Source: Chitinophaga sp. 180180018-3 (lineage in GTDB: Bacteria; Bacteroidota; Bacteroidia; Chitinophagales; Chitinophagaceae). Taken from it: a stretch of 64,000 nucleotides of DNA. The stretch is taken from NCBI RefSeq assembly GCF_037893185.1, contig NZ_CP140772.1, forward strand, positions 1,240,001-1,304,000. The letters are read 5' to 3'. The notes below the pieces were generated by a model, which did no database searches, was not told the origin of the DNA, and was given only the letters and a program-made list of their open reading frames with translations. Below, in pieces: positions 36,518-45,360 of the stretch; positions within the stretch are counted from its first letter, which is position 1; each line of letters opens with the position of its first letter. Position numbers and translations under genes: made by a program.

Positions 36518-37009
36518 ATGAAAACAACAGAAGCAATGTCAACGCAACATTCCGTAAGTCATGGGAAAAGCTACAGGAAACTGTTACTAATGGCTATTCT
36601 TTCTTTTATTTCTATGTACATTCTGATGTATTCGATGGTTGATAAACTGTCTAATGTAATTCCTAACGTAAATCAGTTTTATATGGCTGGCCTGATGAGT
36701 AGTCCTATGATAATAATTGAAGTGATCTTAATGCGCACAATGTACATGAACAGGAAACTAAACACGCTGATCATTTCTATCAGTGGTATTGCACTAGTCC
36801 TATTCTTTGTACTCATCCGGCAGCAAGCTGCTGTTGCTGATAAGCAATTTCTAAAGTCAATGATTCCACATCATGCCGCCGCAATTTTAATGGCAAAGCA
36901 GGCTTCCATAACTGACCCGGAGATCAAAGAGTTATGCAGGACTATTATTTCAAGCCAGCAGGCCGAAATTGATCAGATGAAAGCGAAATTGAAAGAATTG
37001 AACAAATAG
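36518..37009 (+). CDS. Membrane-bound DUF305 protein
   Basis: 163 residues. The N-terminus has three predicted membrane helices (about 23-42, 53-73 and 80-100), followed by one DUF305 domain with SMIPHHAAAILMAKQASI near residue 117 and the closing helix QQAEIDQMKAKLKELNK. Many DUF305 proteins are secreted; the membrane-anchored form places the metal-binding helix pair at the inner-membrane surface. It forms one transcription unit with the neighbouring barrel and storage genes. Confidence 0.85.
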   Translation: MKTTEAMSTQHSVSHGKSYRKLLLMAILSFISMYILMYSMVDKLSNVIPNVNQFYMAGLMSSPMIIIEVILMRTMYMNRKLNTLIISISGIALVLFFVLIRQQAAVADKQFLKSMIPHHAAAILMAKQASITDPEIKELCRTIISSQQAEIDQMKAKLKELNK

Positions 37010-37049
37010 AATAGATCAAATATATTTCTTAACATTAAAATCTCTTATT

Positions 37050-37385
37050 ATGCCTCACCAACATTATCAGGAATGTATAGACGCATGTAATGAATGCGCT
37101 ACCGTATGCAATCATTGTGCTGTTTCCTGTCTGCATGAACAGGACGTACAGAAAATGACCAGGTGTATTCAACTGGACCTTGAGTGTGCTGCTATTTGCA
37201 ATGCGTCTGTTCAGGTAATGAGCCTTGATGGAGAGATTTCGGAACAATTATGCCAGCTATGCGCAGATATCTGCAATCGTTGCGCAGAGGAATGTGAAAA
37301 ACACGCAGACATGGAGCATTGTCGTGAATGTGCCGAAACCTGCCGGAAATGTGCTGAAGTATGTTCGCAGATGGCTCATGCTTAG
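37050..37385 (+). CDS. Four-helix-bundle copper-storage protein (Csp/DUF326 type)
   Basis: 111 residues with 18 Cys, many spaced C-x3-C or C-x2-C along amphipathic helices (CIDACNECATVCNHCAVSCL and CAETCRKCAEVCSQ). This is the arrangement of Csp proteins, in which Cys lining the core of a four-helix bundle store many Cu(I) ions. There is no signal peptide, so it is a cytosolic (Csp3-like) store. It follows the DUF305 genes and is ended by a good terminator. Confidence 0.9.
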   Translation: MPHQHYQECIDACNECATVCNHCAVSCLHEQDVQKMTRCIQLDLECAAICNASVQVMSLDGEISEQLCQLCADICNRCAEECEKHADMEHCRECAETCRKCAEVCSQMAHA

Positions 37386-37389
37386 GCGG

Positions 37390-37424
37390 CAAGGGATAAG
37401 AATGTGATTCTTTCTTATCCCTTG
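37390..37424 (+). terminator. Terminator after the copper-storage gene
   Basis: CAAGGGATAAGAA (37390-37402) pairs perfectly with TTCTTATCCCTTG (37412-37424) across a 9-nt loop. A short T-rich stretch follows only weakly. Confidence 0.7.
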
Positions 37425-37476
37425 TTAATCAGCATACAACAAATTCGATTTTCCCATTAAAATATAAAACAAACAC

Positions 37477-37518
37477 AAAATTATATAACAATTAATTCGG
37501 GAATAACCTCTATTTTTG
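37477..37518 (+). promoter_or_regulatory. Variant of the shared promoter before the 37526 gene
   Basis: AAAATTATAT at 37477 is identical to copies 2 and 3, TAACCTC is at 37504 and the -7 box TATTTTTG at 37511-37518, so TTTG is at offset 38 instead of 59. The difference is 21 bp, two helical turns, which keeps the box on the same face of the DNA. The leader would be very short. Confidence 0.45.
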
Positions 37519-37525
37519 CTTCGAA

Positions 37526-37924
37526 ATGAAAAAGGCCCTTGCTCTCATATTAGCTTTTCTTTATGTAGGCTCCTCTACCGGCGCCACATTCCACATGCAT
37601 TACTGCATGGGAAAGCTGGTGGAAGTGGAGTTATGGCATGCGGAAGTTAAGAAATGCAGCAAGTGCGGTGCGAAGCCCAGCCAGGCATGTGCAAAAAAAT
37701 GCTGTAAGGACGAGCATAAAACAGTGAAGCTGGAAAAAGACCAGAAAGCCGCTGAGTATGCCTTCCACTTTATTCAGATGGCTACATTAGCAACTCCTGT
37801 TTCCTTTTTTGAACTTCCGCAGGTTTATTCTACTGCCTTAGTGGTGGAATACCCAACCAGTAATGCGCCTCCGCGAAGTAGCAAAGTGCCGCCCCATATC
37901 CTGAATTGTTCCTTCCTTATCTGA
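37526..37924 (+). CDS. HYC_CC_PP family protein
   Basis: 132 residues. A signal-like N-terminus precedes MHYCMGKLVEVELW near residue 27, then KKCSKCGAK and KKCCKDEHK. The C-terminus has APPRSSKVPPHILNCSFLI, the fullest version of the family pattern in this window. Seven or more Cys suggest a secreted, reduced metal-binding protein. Follows a terminator and has its own promoter; the next gene starts 114 bp on. Confidence 0.85.
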   Translation: MKKALALILAFLYVGSSTGATFHMHYCMGKLVEVELWHAEVKKCSKCGAKPSQACAKKCCKDEHKTVKLEKDQKAAEYAFHFIQMATLATPVSFFELPQVYSTALVVEYPTSNAPPRSSKVPPHILNCSFLI

Positions 37925-38038
37925 TTCCACGATACCCCTGGCGTCCATAACCGCTATATATCTTCATAGTATTTATACGCCCTCCCGTTATTACACAATA
38001 ATTATCTGATTTTTTTTGGAAAATAAACTTATCAGTTT

Positions 38039-39124
38039 ATGAAATTAAGCCAACGCTATGCGATTGTAATGGCTTCTTCTGTACTGCTTCTTGCAGTAAC
38101 GGCTACCTCATGCAGAAAACATAAGATGGATGATATGGGAATGTCTGAAAAAAACATCGATTATCCGGCTGCTTACATTGTAAATGGAGAGAGCAGTACA
38201 GTTTCTGTTATAAATCTAACTACTAATACAGTAACTGAAACCATAGAGTTAATGTCTTCAGGAGGTAGTATGGCCATGTGGCCGCACCACGCCTCGCTTT
38301 TCAACATCTTCAATGTCAGCCGCATTTCCATTGGTGTTCCAGGCGTAGATCTGAGCGCGGGCCACTCAGGTAACATGGGTGATATGAAAGGGAAAGTGAT
38401 AGTGCTGGATGCTCAGAAGGGTACCATTGTCAAGGACATGGAGGTGCCGGCCATGAATCATAATGCCGCCTTTTCACCCAATGGTAAGGAGATATGGACC
38501 TCCCAGATGGAAATGAATGGCAAAGTGCTCGTCTACGATGCCCAAACGTACACTTTAAAAAACACTGTTAATGTTGGCATGGAGCCGGCGGAAGTTACTT
38601 TTTCCGCTGATGGCACCAGGGCATATGTAGCCAACGGTGGAGACAATACCCTGTCAGTAATCGATCCGGCAACTAAAGCTGTCATAAAAACTATTCCTGT
38701 AGGAGTTAATCCTGTTGGGGCATGGGTGGGATATGACGGGAAAATGTACCTGGATAATGAGGATGGTAAAAGTATCAGTGTTATAGACGTTGCTTCCAAT
38801 ACAGTAGTACAGACTATCCCGCTTGGCTTTATGCCCGGCAGTGCCGCTCACAACCCTTCACGTAAAGAACTATGGGTTACAGATCCTGAAAATGGTAAAG
38901 TTCATTACTGGACCTGGGATGCAAGTGCTAGTCAGTGGGTACATGGAGGTGTTTTCAATACTGGAGCGGGCGCTCACGCAGTGGCATTCACCACTGATGG
39001 TAACATAGCCTATGTTACCAATCAGCTGGCTGCGAGCGTGTCTGTTATTAATATTGCTGACCACACTAAAATTAAAGACGTGGCGGTGGGTAAAAAGCCC
39101 AATGGAATTGTAATAAAACAATAA
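38039..39124 (+). CDS. YncE-type seven-bladed beta-propeller lipoprotein
   Basis: 361 residues with a lipoprotein signal (VTATSCRKHK). Repeats of about 45 residues are visible: STVSVINLTTNTVTETIEL, NTLSVIDPATKAVIKTIPVG, KSISVIDVASNTVVQTIPLG and ASVSVINIADHTKIKDVAVG. Each is a blade of the YncE/cytochrome-d1-like fold. A His/Met-rich loop at about 80-115 contains WPHHASLFNIFNVSRIS. Such propellers often sit next to metal genes in Bacteroidota. A role in binding copper or a partner protein is possible but not shown. Confidence 0.8.
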   Translation: MKLSQRYAIVMASSVLLLAVTATSCRKHKMDDMGMSEKNIDYPAAYIVNGESSTVSVINLTTNTVTETIELMSSGGSMAMWPHHASLFNIFNVSRISIGVPGVDLSAGHSGNMGDMKGKVIVLDAQKGTIVKDMEVPAMNHNAAFSPNGKEIWTSQMEMNGKVLVYDAQTYTLKNTVNVGMEPAEVTFSADGTRAYVANGGDNTLSVIDPATKAVIKTIPVGVNPVGAWVGYDGKMYLDNEDGKSISVIDVASNTVVQTIPLGFMPGSAAHNPSRKELWVTDPENGKVHYWTWDASASQWVHGGVFNTGAGAHAVAFTTDGNIAYVTNQLAASVSVINIADHTKIKDVAVGKKPNGIVIKQ

Positions 39125-39145
39125 ATCAATTTAAAAATTCTAAAA

Positions 39146-39511
39146 ATGAAAAAGATATTATCTCTTTTAATAGTAATGATCACTGTTTTCGGTGTCTCCA
39201 AAATATTTGCGCAATCAGCCAAAACTGAAACTTTCAAAGTATACGGTAATTGCAATATGTGTAAAAAGAGAATTGAAAAAGCTGTAGCTGTGGATGGTAT
39301 TACAAAGGCTGACTGGAATGTAAATTCAAAAGTGATGACGGTTTCCTATGATCCTGCAAAGATCAGCAATGATGCTATCCAGCAGAAAATAGCTGCGGCT
39401 GGACATGATACTGAAAAATCAAAAGCGGCTGATAGTACTTACGCCAAACTCCCCGGCTGTTGCCAGTATGATCGTAAGGGCGGCGCAGCGGCTCCGGCTC
39501 ATCATAACTAA
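39146..39511 (+). CDS. Periplasmic HMA-domain protein
   Basis: 121 residues. A signal peptide (about 1-22, ending IFAQS) is followed by an HMA domain: VYGNCNMCKKRIEKAVAVDG with the CxxC pair, SKVMTVSYDP and KISNDAIQQKIAAAGHDTEK. The C-terminal 25 residues hold CCQYDR and a final HHN. It should accept Cu(I) in the periplasm and pass it to the CusA/CusB system encoded directly downstream (75 bp). Confidence 0.85.
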   Translation: MKKILSLLIVMITVFGVSKIFAQSAKTETFKVYGNCNMCKKRIEKAVAVDGITKADWNVNSKVMTVSYDPAKISNDAIQQKIAAAGHDTEKSKAADSTYAKLPGCCQYDRKGGAAAPAHHN

Positions 39512-39585
39512 ACGTCAGGCAATTAAAATATCACACAGCAGATGTAGCAGGTACCTGCTGCATCTGTTTACAGAAAAGAACAGAT

Positions 39586-40875
39586 ATGGTACATCGCATA
39601 ATAGAATGGTCATTGCGCAACCGGTTTATTGTACTGGTAATGGCGGCAGCTATGTTTGCCTGGGGCGTTTTTGCAGTAAAGAAAAACCCCATTGATGCCA
39701 TCCCGGATTTGTCCGAAAACCAGGTAATTGTATTTACAGAATGGATGGGCCGCGGACCGCAACTGATCGAAGACCAGATCACCTACCCGTTGGTGACTAA
39801 CCTCCAGGGATTACCCAAGATTAAGTATGTACGCGGTACTTCCATGTTCGGCATGAGTTTTATCTACATCATTTTTAATGATAACGTAGATATTTACTGG
39901 GCCAGGGAAAGAGTACTGGAAAGACTAAGCACCATTTCCAGGACATTGCCAACTGGGGTGACGCCTCAGCTGGGACCTGATGGTACCGGTGTGGGGCATA
40001 TTCTCTGGTATACATTAGATGCTCCTGGGATGGACCTGGGCGAACAGCGTGCCTTGCAGGATTGGTATGTGAAATTTGCCCTGCAAAATGTAGAAGGCGT
40101 GAGCGAAATTGCCTCCTTCGGTGGTTTTCAGAAACAATACCAGATTACCGTAGATCCTAACAAACTGCTTTATTATAAACTTTCCGTTGCGGAGGTAATC
40201 AATGCCATCCGTGCCAATAACAATGAATCCGGCGGGCGAAAATTTGAATTAAGTGACATTGGCTATATTATTAAAACATCCGGTTATCTGAAGTCTGTTG
40301 CTGAAATAGAAAACATCCCCGTTAAAACACAGAACAGTATTCCTATCAGGGTATCAGACGTGGCGGCGGTGCAGATGACGGGAGAAACCAGGTTAGGCAT
40401 TTTCGACCAGGATGGGCAGGGCGAGCGTGTAGGTGGCATTGTAGTGATGCGCTATGGTGAAAATGCCGCAGCCGTGATAGATAAGGTGAAAGCAAAGATG
40501 CAGGAAGTAGCCAAAGGCTTTCCACAGGGAGTAAAATTTGATATTGTTTACGACCGGGGGGCTCTTATTAAGGAATCAGTAGACTCCATCAAACACACGC
40601 TCATAGAGGAAATGATCGTGGTGTCTATTGTAGTGATAATCTTCCTGTTCCACTGGCGAAGTGCGCTCAGTATCATTATCCAGATACCTATCACTTTGGC
40701 CGCCAGCTTTATCCTGTTGAACGCATTTGGAATTTCTTCCAACATCATGTCGTTAACCGGTATTGCACTGGCTATCGGGGTTATTGTAGACAACGGCATC
40801 ATCATGAGCGAAAATGCCTATAAACACCTGGCGGAGCGGTATGCGCAGTGGCAGGATGAACAAAAAACTAAGTAA
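39586..40875 (+). CDS. cusA: CusA N-terminal half (separate ORF)
   Basis: 429 residues: helices 1-4 and the first porter loop of a CusA RND pump. The N-terminus aligns with VHRIIEWSLRNRFIVLVMA. The proton-relay Asp is in AIGVIVDNGIIMSENAYKHL, near residue 405, as in E. coli CusA. The frame ends with TAA in the cytoplasmic loop after helix 4, and the other half starts 2 bp later in a different frame. The upstream part of that second frame has a stop at 40869, so this is a clean two-ORF arrangement. Both halves look undamaged, so it may be functional as a two-chain pump. Confidence 0.85.
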   Translation: MVHRIIEWSLRNRFIVLVMAAAMFAWGVFAVKKNPIDAIPDLSENQVIVFTEWMGRGPQLIEDQITYPLVTNLQGLPKIKYVRGTSMFGMSFIYIIFNDNVDIYWARERVLERLSTISRTLPTGVTPQLGPDGTGVGHILWYTLDAPGMDLGEQRALQDWYVKFALQNVEGVSEIASFGGFQKQYQITVDPNKLLYYKLSVAEVINAIRANNNESGGRKFELSDIGYIIKTSGYLKSVAEIENIPVKTQNSIPIRVSDVAAVQMTGETRLGIFDQDGQGERVGGIVVMRYGENAAAVIDKVKAKMQEVAKGFPQGVKFDIVYDRGALIKESVDSIKHTLIEEMIVVSIVVIIFLFHWRSALSIIIQIPITLAASFILLNAFGISSNIMSLTGIALAIGVIVDNGIIMSENAYKHLAERYAQWQDEQKTK

Positions 40876-40877
40876 CT

Positions 40878-42812
40878 ATGAACTGGCTGAAGAATATATT
40901 TAAAAAAACGCCGCAATGGATATCTGAAGAAGAGCGGTTACAGATAATTGAGAAGTCCAGCAAACAGGTATCCCGTGGGGTATTTTTTGCGACCATCATT
41001 ATCATCACCTCATTCCTACCGGTATTTATGCTTACAGGTCAGGAAGGTAAGTTATTTCATCCGCTGGCCTATACAAAGACCTTTATCATGATCGTGGATG
41101 CATTCCTGGTGATAACACTTGCACCTGTACTCATATCTTTCTTTATGAAAGGTAAGTTTAGGCCGGACCATGATAACCCGGTGAACAGGATCCTGGAAAA
41201 AATTTATGAGCCCATCATTAAAGGTGTATTGAAATGGCGCAAAACAACCATTGCCATTAATGTGATCGCACTGGTTATCACCATTCCTTTGCTGAAAAGC
41301 CTGGGTAGTGAATTTATGCCGCCGCTGGATGAACAAAGCATATTATTTATGCCGGTAACATTACCGGATATTTCAAATGGAGAGGCCAAACGTATTTTAC
41401 AGGTGCAGGACAAGATCATCAAATCTGTTCCGGAAGTGGATAAAGTACTCGGTAAAGCCGGACGTGCCAGCACTGCTACTGACAACTCCCCCATCAGTAT
41501 GATTGAAACCATTATCATGCTGAAACCTAAATCACAATGGCGGGAAGGCAAAACCAAGAAAGATATTATCAATGAACTGGACAGCAAGTTACAAATACCT
41601 GGTGTCGTAAACGGCTGGACCCAACCCATCATCAACCGTATCAATATGCTGGCTACCGGTATACGTACCGATGTTGGTGTAAAGGTATATGGACAGAACC
41701 TGGATACCATTGCCTCTGTATCAGAGCGGGTGAAAAAGGCACTGGAAGGCACTCCTGGTATCATGGACCTGTATGTGGAACCGGTTACTGGCGGCAAGTA
41801 TCTTAATGTTGATGTTCGCCGGCAGGACCTGGCTCGCTATGGCCTGAATGTAGATGATGTAAACCAAACCGTAGAATCTGCATTGGGAGGTGCTCCTATT
41901 GGTAATACAGTGGAAGGCCGGCAGCGTTTTTCTATCAGTGTGCGGTTAGCTCAGGACTATCGGAATAGTGTTGAACGTATTAAACGTATACCAATCATGT
42001 CCGCTTCTTTTGGTGAAGTTCCTTTGTCCTCGGTAGCAGATGTGAAGTTTGTGGATGGTCCGCCTATGATCTCCTCTGAAAATGCAATGTTGCGCGGGGC
42101 TGTTTTATTCAATGTGCGTGGACGTGATTTGGGCGGTACCGTGAGCGAAGCCATAGAAAAGATGAGCAAGGCCAAAGGTATCCTGCCACAGGGGTATTAC
42201 CTGGAGTGGAGCGGGCAATATGAAAACCTGATCCGCGGCCAGCAAACGTTGATGTGGATTGCACCAATCGTATTTGTGATCATTTTCTTTTCCCTGTATT
42301 TTGCCTTTAACTCTATCCGCGAAGCCTTCCTGAGCCTGATCACCGTTCCTTTTGCCCTTATTGGCGGGGCTTATATGATCTACTTCTGGGGAGTAAACTT
42401 GTCTGTTGCGGTGGCGGTGGGCTTTATCGCTTTGTTTGGTATTGCAGTGGAAACGGGGATCGTGATGGTCATTTATCTCAACGATGCTATGCAGCAGCTG
42501 ATAAAGGAGAAGGGGAATTCTTCTGAAACAATTACCAAAGAGGATCTGAGGTTGGCCGTTATCTACGGGGCAGCGAAGCGCTTGCGACCTAAACTCATGA
42601 CAGTATGTGTTTCCCTGTTTGGATTAGTGCCTGTCCTTTGGGCTACCGGCGTAGGAACAGATGTGATGAAACCAATTGTACTACCTATGATTGGCGGTGT
42701 ACTTACATCTTCCACACATATTTTGCTGGTGACGCCGCTGATTTTTTTACTGTCGAAAGAATATGAATTACGCAAGTACGGAAAAATAGAGATTCATGAA
42801 GTACATCACTAA
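40878..42812 (+). CDS. cusA: CusA C-terminal half (separate ORF)
   Basis: 644 residues: a basic amphipathic start (MNWLKNIFKKTPQWISEEER), then helices 5-12 and the second half of the porter. Metal-site equivalents of E. coli CusA are kept: SILFMPVTLPDIS (Met573 position) and INMLATGIRTDVGVK (Met672 position). The helix-10 Glu is in GIAVETGIVMVIY. The start codon is 2 bp after the stop of the first half, so translation is probably coupled. Together the halves are 1073 residues, a little longer than E. coli CusA. Confidence 0.85.
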   Translation: MNWLKNIFKKTPQWISEEERLQIIEKSSKQVSRGVFFATIIIITSFLPVFMLTGQEGKLFHPLAYTKTFIMIVDAFLVITLAPVLISFFMKGKFRPDHDNPVNRILEKIYEPIIKGVLKWRKTTIAINVIALVITIPLLKSLGSEFMPPLDEQSILFMPVTLPDISNGEAKRILQVQDKIIKSVPEVDKVLGKAGRASTATDNSPISMIETIIMLKPKSQWREGKTKKDIINELDSKLQIPGVVNGWTQPIINRINMLATGIRTDVGVKVYGQNLDTIASVSERVKKALEGTPGIMDLYVEPVTGGKYLNVDVRRQDLARYGLNVDDVNQTVESALGGAPIGNTVEGRQRFSISVRLAQDYRNSVERIKRIPIMSASFGEVPLSSVADVKFVDGPPMISSENAMLRGAVLFNVRGRDLGGTVSEAIEKMSKAKGILPQGYYLEWSGQYENLIRGQQTLMWIAPIVFVIIFFSLYFAFNSIREAFLSLITVPFALIGGAYMIYFWGVNLSVAVAVGFIALFGIAVETGIVMVIYLNDAMQQLIKEKGNSSETITKEDLRLAVIYGAAKRLRPKLMTVCVSLFGLVPVLWATGVGTDVMKPIVLPMIGGVLTSSTHILLVTPLIFLLSKEYELRKYGKIEIHEVHH

Positions 42813-44049
42813 ATATATACTGATAATAACGCTTTGGGCGCCATTGAAACTGGTTGCTCAACATGCGCCGGTATTACGATTGGATACCATTCTGCAAAGA
42901 GTGGATAAAAACAATATACTATTACAATCATACGGACTGAAAGCAGAAGGTTATAAATACAGCGCGGATGCGGCCACGGCCTGGATGGCGCCAATGGTTG
43001 GTGTAGGTACGTTTATGACACCCTACCCCGGTCAGATGATCATGGACAACAGGGATAAAGGTAGCCTGATGCTTCAGCTGGAACAGGACATACCAAATCC
43101 TGCCAAACTGAATGCAAAGAAAAAATACATTGCTTCCCAGGGAAACATTGAACTAGCCACCAGGGATATAACGCTGAATGACCTGAAAGCCCAGGCTAAA
43201 CGCCTGTATTTTAACTGGATCGTTGCTAAACAGCGTATTGCAGTATTGCAGGAGAATGAGAAGATCATGATAACCATGAAAAAGATCGAAGAAGTGCGCT
43301 ATCCATACAATCAATCACAGCTCAGCGGCGTATTTAAAGCCAATGCAAAGATTGAGGATAACCATAACATGATCCGTATGCAGGAAGGTACCATCGCAAA
43401 GGCCAGGTCATGGCTCAATAGCCTGATGAATGCCCCCGGTAACCAGGTGTTTGATATAGACACTACTTACCAGCCGGTATTTGAAATGGCTTCCACTTAC
43501 GACACTGCTTCTCTTGCTACTGCGAGAAAAGACGTTGTAAAGATGGATGAAAGCATCCGCTCCATGCAGTTGAACATTGAAAGCATGAAGCGGGAAAAGA
43601 AGCCGGATTTTAAAGTAAAGTTTGATCATATGTATCCTCTGGATGCGATGATGCCCAATGCTTTCAGTGCTATGGGTATGATCAGCATTCCAATAGCGCC
43701 ATGGTCATCCAAAATGTATAAATCAGGTGTCAAAGCGATGCAGTACAATGTGCAGGCTATGGAAAAGGAAAGAGCCGCTATGTTGCAGGAAACGCAGGGA
43801 ATGCTGTATGGTATGCAGTATGAGATACAATCCATGCAGAAACGCGTTGAAGCAATGGAGGATAAGATCATTCCAGCTTTGCGGCAAACTCTGGATGCCA
43901 ACTTTCTGAATTATCAGGAAAACAAATTGGCTTTGTCCAATGTGATCGACTCCTGGGAAGCACTCACCATGATGCAGTCTAATGTACTGGATGAGAAATT
44001 AAAACTCTATGAAATGATAGTGGATTATGAGAAACAGTTATATCGTTAA
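42796..44049 (+). CDS. TolC-family outer-membrane factor (CusC role), Met-rich
   Basis: 417 residues with a signal peptide (ending LVAQ). The reading frame overlaps the CusA half by 17 bp. TolC-like helices are interrupted by many Met, such as TAWMAPMVGVGTFMTP, YPGQMIM and HMYPLDAMMPNAFSAMGM. Met-rich outer-membrane channels of this kind occur with Cu/Ag pumps. It completes the Cus set with CusA and the CusB adaptors. Confidence 0.85.
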   Translation: MKYITKYILIITLWAPLKLVAQHAPVLRLDTILQRVDKNNILLQSYGLKAEGYKYSADAATAWMAPMVGVGTFMTPYPGQMIMDNRDKGSLMLQLEQDIPNPAKLNAKKKYIASQGNIELATRDITLNDLKAQAKRLYFNWIVAKQRIAVLQENEKIMITMKKIEEVRYPYNQSQLSGVFKANAKIEDNHNMIRMQEGTIAKARSWLNSLMNAPGNQVFDIDTTYQPVFEMASTYDTASLATARKDVVKMDESIRSMQLNIESMKREKKPDFKVKFDHMYPLDAMMPNAFSAMGMISIPIAPWSSKMYKSGVKAMQYNVQAMEKERAAMLQETQGMLYGMQYEIQSMQKRVEAMEDKIIPALRQTLDANFLNYQENKLALSNVIDSWEALTMMQSNVLDEKLKLYEMIVDYEKQLYR

Positions 44050-45343
44050 AATATTGTTCGGTGCGTCCCTGGCTTTATTCGGACTGGTTGCCTGCAAAAA
44101 TAAAGCAGACAAGGGGGCTCATGCTGAACACAAAGCCGGACAGCTTTTCACCTGCCCTATGCATCCGCAGGTGATCCAGGATAAGCCGGGAAAGTGCCCC
44201 ATCTGCGGTATGGACCTGGTACTGAAGGATGCCAATAATGAGCTGGTAATGGACAGCAGTATTGCCAGGCTCACCAAACCGGTGAATGCACAGGTCATTG
44301 CCACTATTCCGGCTATCAGCCCGGAAACTGGTACCCGCATCTATGCTTCCGAGGTAAATGGTGTTATTACTTATGATACACGCAATCAGACCAGTATTTC
44401 CAGCAGAGTTGGCGGACGGGTAGAACGATTGACAATAAAGTATAATTATCAACCCGTAAGGAAGGGTCAGCTGATCATGGAAGTATATTCTCCGGATCTG
44501 GCAGCGGCTCAACGGGAGCTACTTTTTGTAGCACATAGCAGTCCGGATATGTTATCCGGCGCCAGGCAACGGCTACAGCTACTGGGTATGCAGCCGGCAC
44601 AAATAGACCAGGTGCTGAGAACCGGTAATATCCTGTACCGTATACCTGTTTATAGCAACAGTGATGGTTATATACTGGAAAAATCGGCGGCTAATGCAGC
44701 TGCCGCATCCGGGGCAATGGCACCGGCAGCGGCATCAGCAGCGGGTGGTGATGCTATGGGGAGCATGGGAGCTGGCGCCTCAACCGCTGCGGCTACACCT
44801 GCGCCCGCAGCACCGGCAGCCTCCCCTGTCCTTTTACGTGAAGGTCAGTATGTAAGCGCCGGGCAGTCGCTTTTTACCATTTACCAGGCAAAAGCCCTGG
44901 TGGCTGAATTTGCCTTCCCGTCCCAGCTGGCGGCGAGAATAAAACTTGGGCAGCAATTATTGTTTTTTCCGACAAGCGATGACAACGCCATGCAATCAGG
45001 TGCCATCGGTCTGATTGAGCCGGTTTTTCGGGAGGGAGTAAACTTCACACTGGCAAGGGTATACCTGAAAGATGATCACTTCCAGGTAGGACAACTGCTG
45101 TATGCGAATGTTCCTATTGTTTATACTGATGGCTGGTGGCTACCTAAAAAGGCAATATGGAGGCTGGGTAATAAATCTGTTATTTTCAGAAAAGAAAAGG
45201 ATGTATACGTTCCTGTCGTAGTAGAAACGGGCGTAGTGGCTAAAGATATGATACAGGTAAACACAAACATCGGCGACTGGAAGGTAGCTTCCAACGCTTC
45301 TTACCTGGTGGATAGTGAGAGCTTCATTAAAACCAATAATTAA
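44027..45343 (+). CDS. cusB: CusB-type RND adaptor with heavy-metal-binding finger (first)
   Basis: 438 residues, overlapping the previous gene by 23 bp. Lipoprotein signal (FGLVACKNK), then an HMBD finger FTCPMHPQVIQDKPGKCPIC followed by GMDLVL, then the adaptor core with VNGVITYDTRNQTSISSRVG. An Ala/Gly/Met-rich insert (about 225-265) separates the helical hairpin from the barrel. It binds Cu(I) or Ag(I) and presents it to CusA, as CusF and CusB do in E. coli. Confidence 0.9.
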   Translation: MRNSYIVKILFGASLALFGLVACKNKADKGAHAEHKAGQLFTCPMHPQVIQDKPGKCPICGMDLVLKDANNELVMDSSIARLTKPVNAQVIATIPAISPETGTRIYASEVNGVITYDTRNQTSISSRVGGRVERLTIKYNYQPVRKGQLIMEVYSPDLAAAQRELLFVAHSSPDMLSGARQRLQLLGMQPAQIDQVLRTGNILYRIPVYSNSDGYILEKSAANAAAASGAMAPAAASAAGGDAMGSMGAGASTAAATPAPAAPAASPVLLREGQYVSAGQSLFTIYQAKALVAEFAFPSQLAARIKLGQQLLFFPTSDDNAMQSGAIGLIEPVFREGVNFTLARVYLKDDHFQVGQLLYANVPIVYTDGWWLPKKAIWRLGNKSVIFRKEKDVYVPVVVETGVVAKDMIQVNTNIGDWKVASNASYLVDSESFIKTNN

Positions 45344-45360
45344 AATGCAACAATAGCAAT

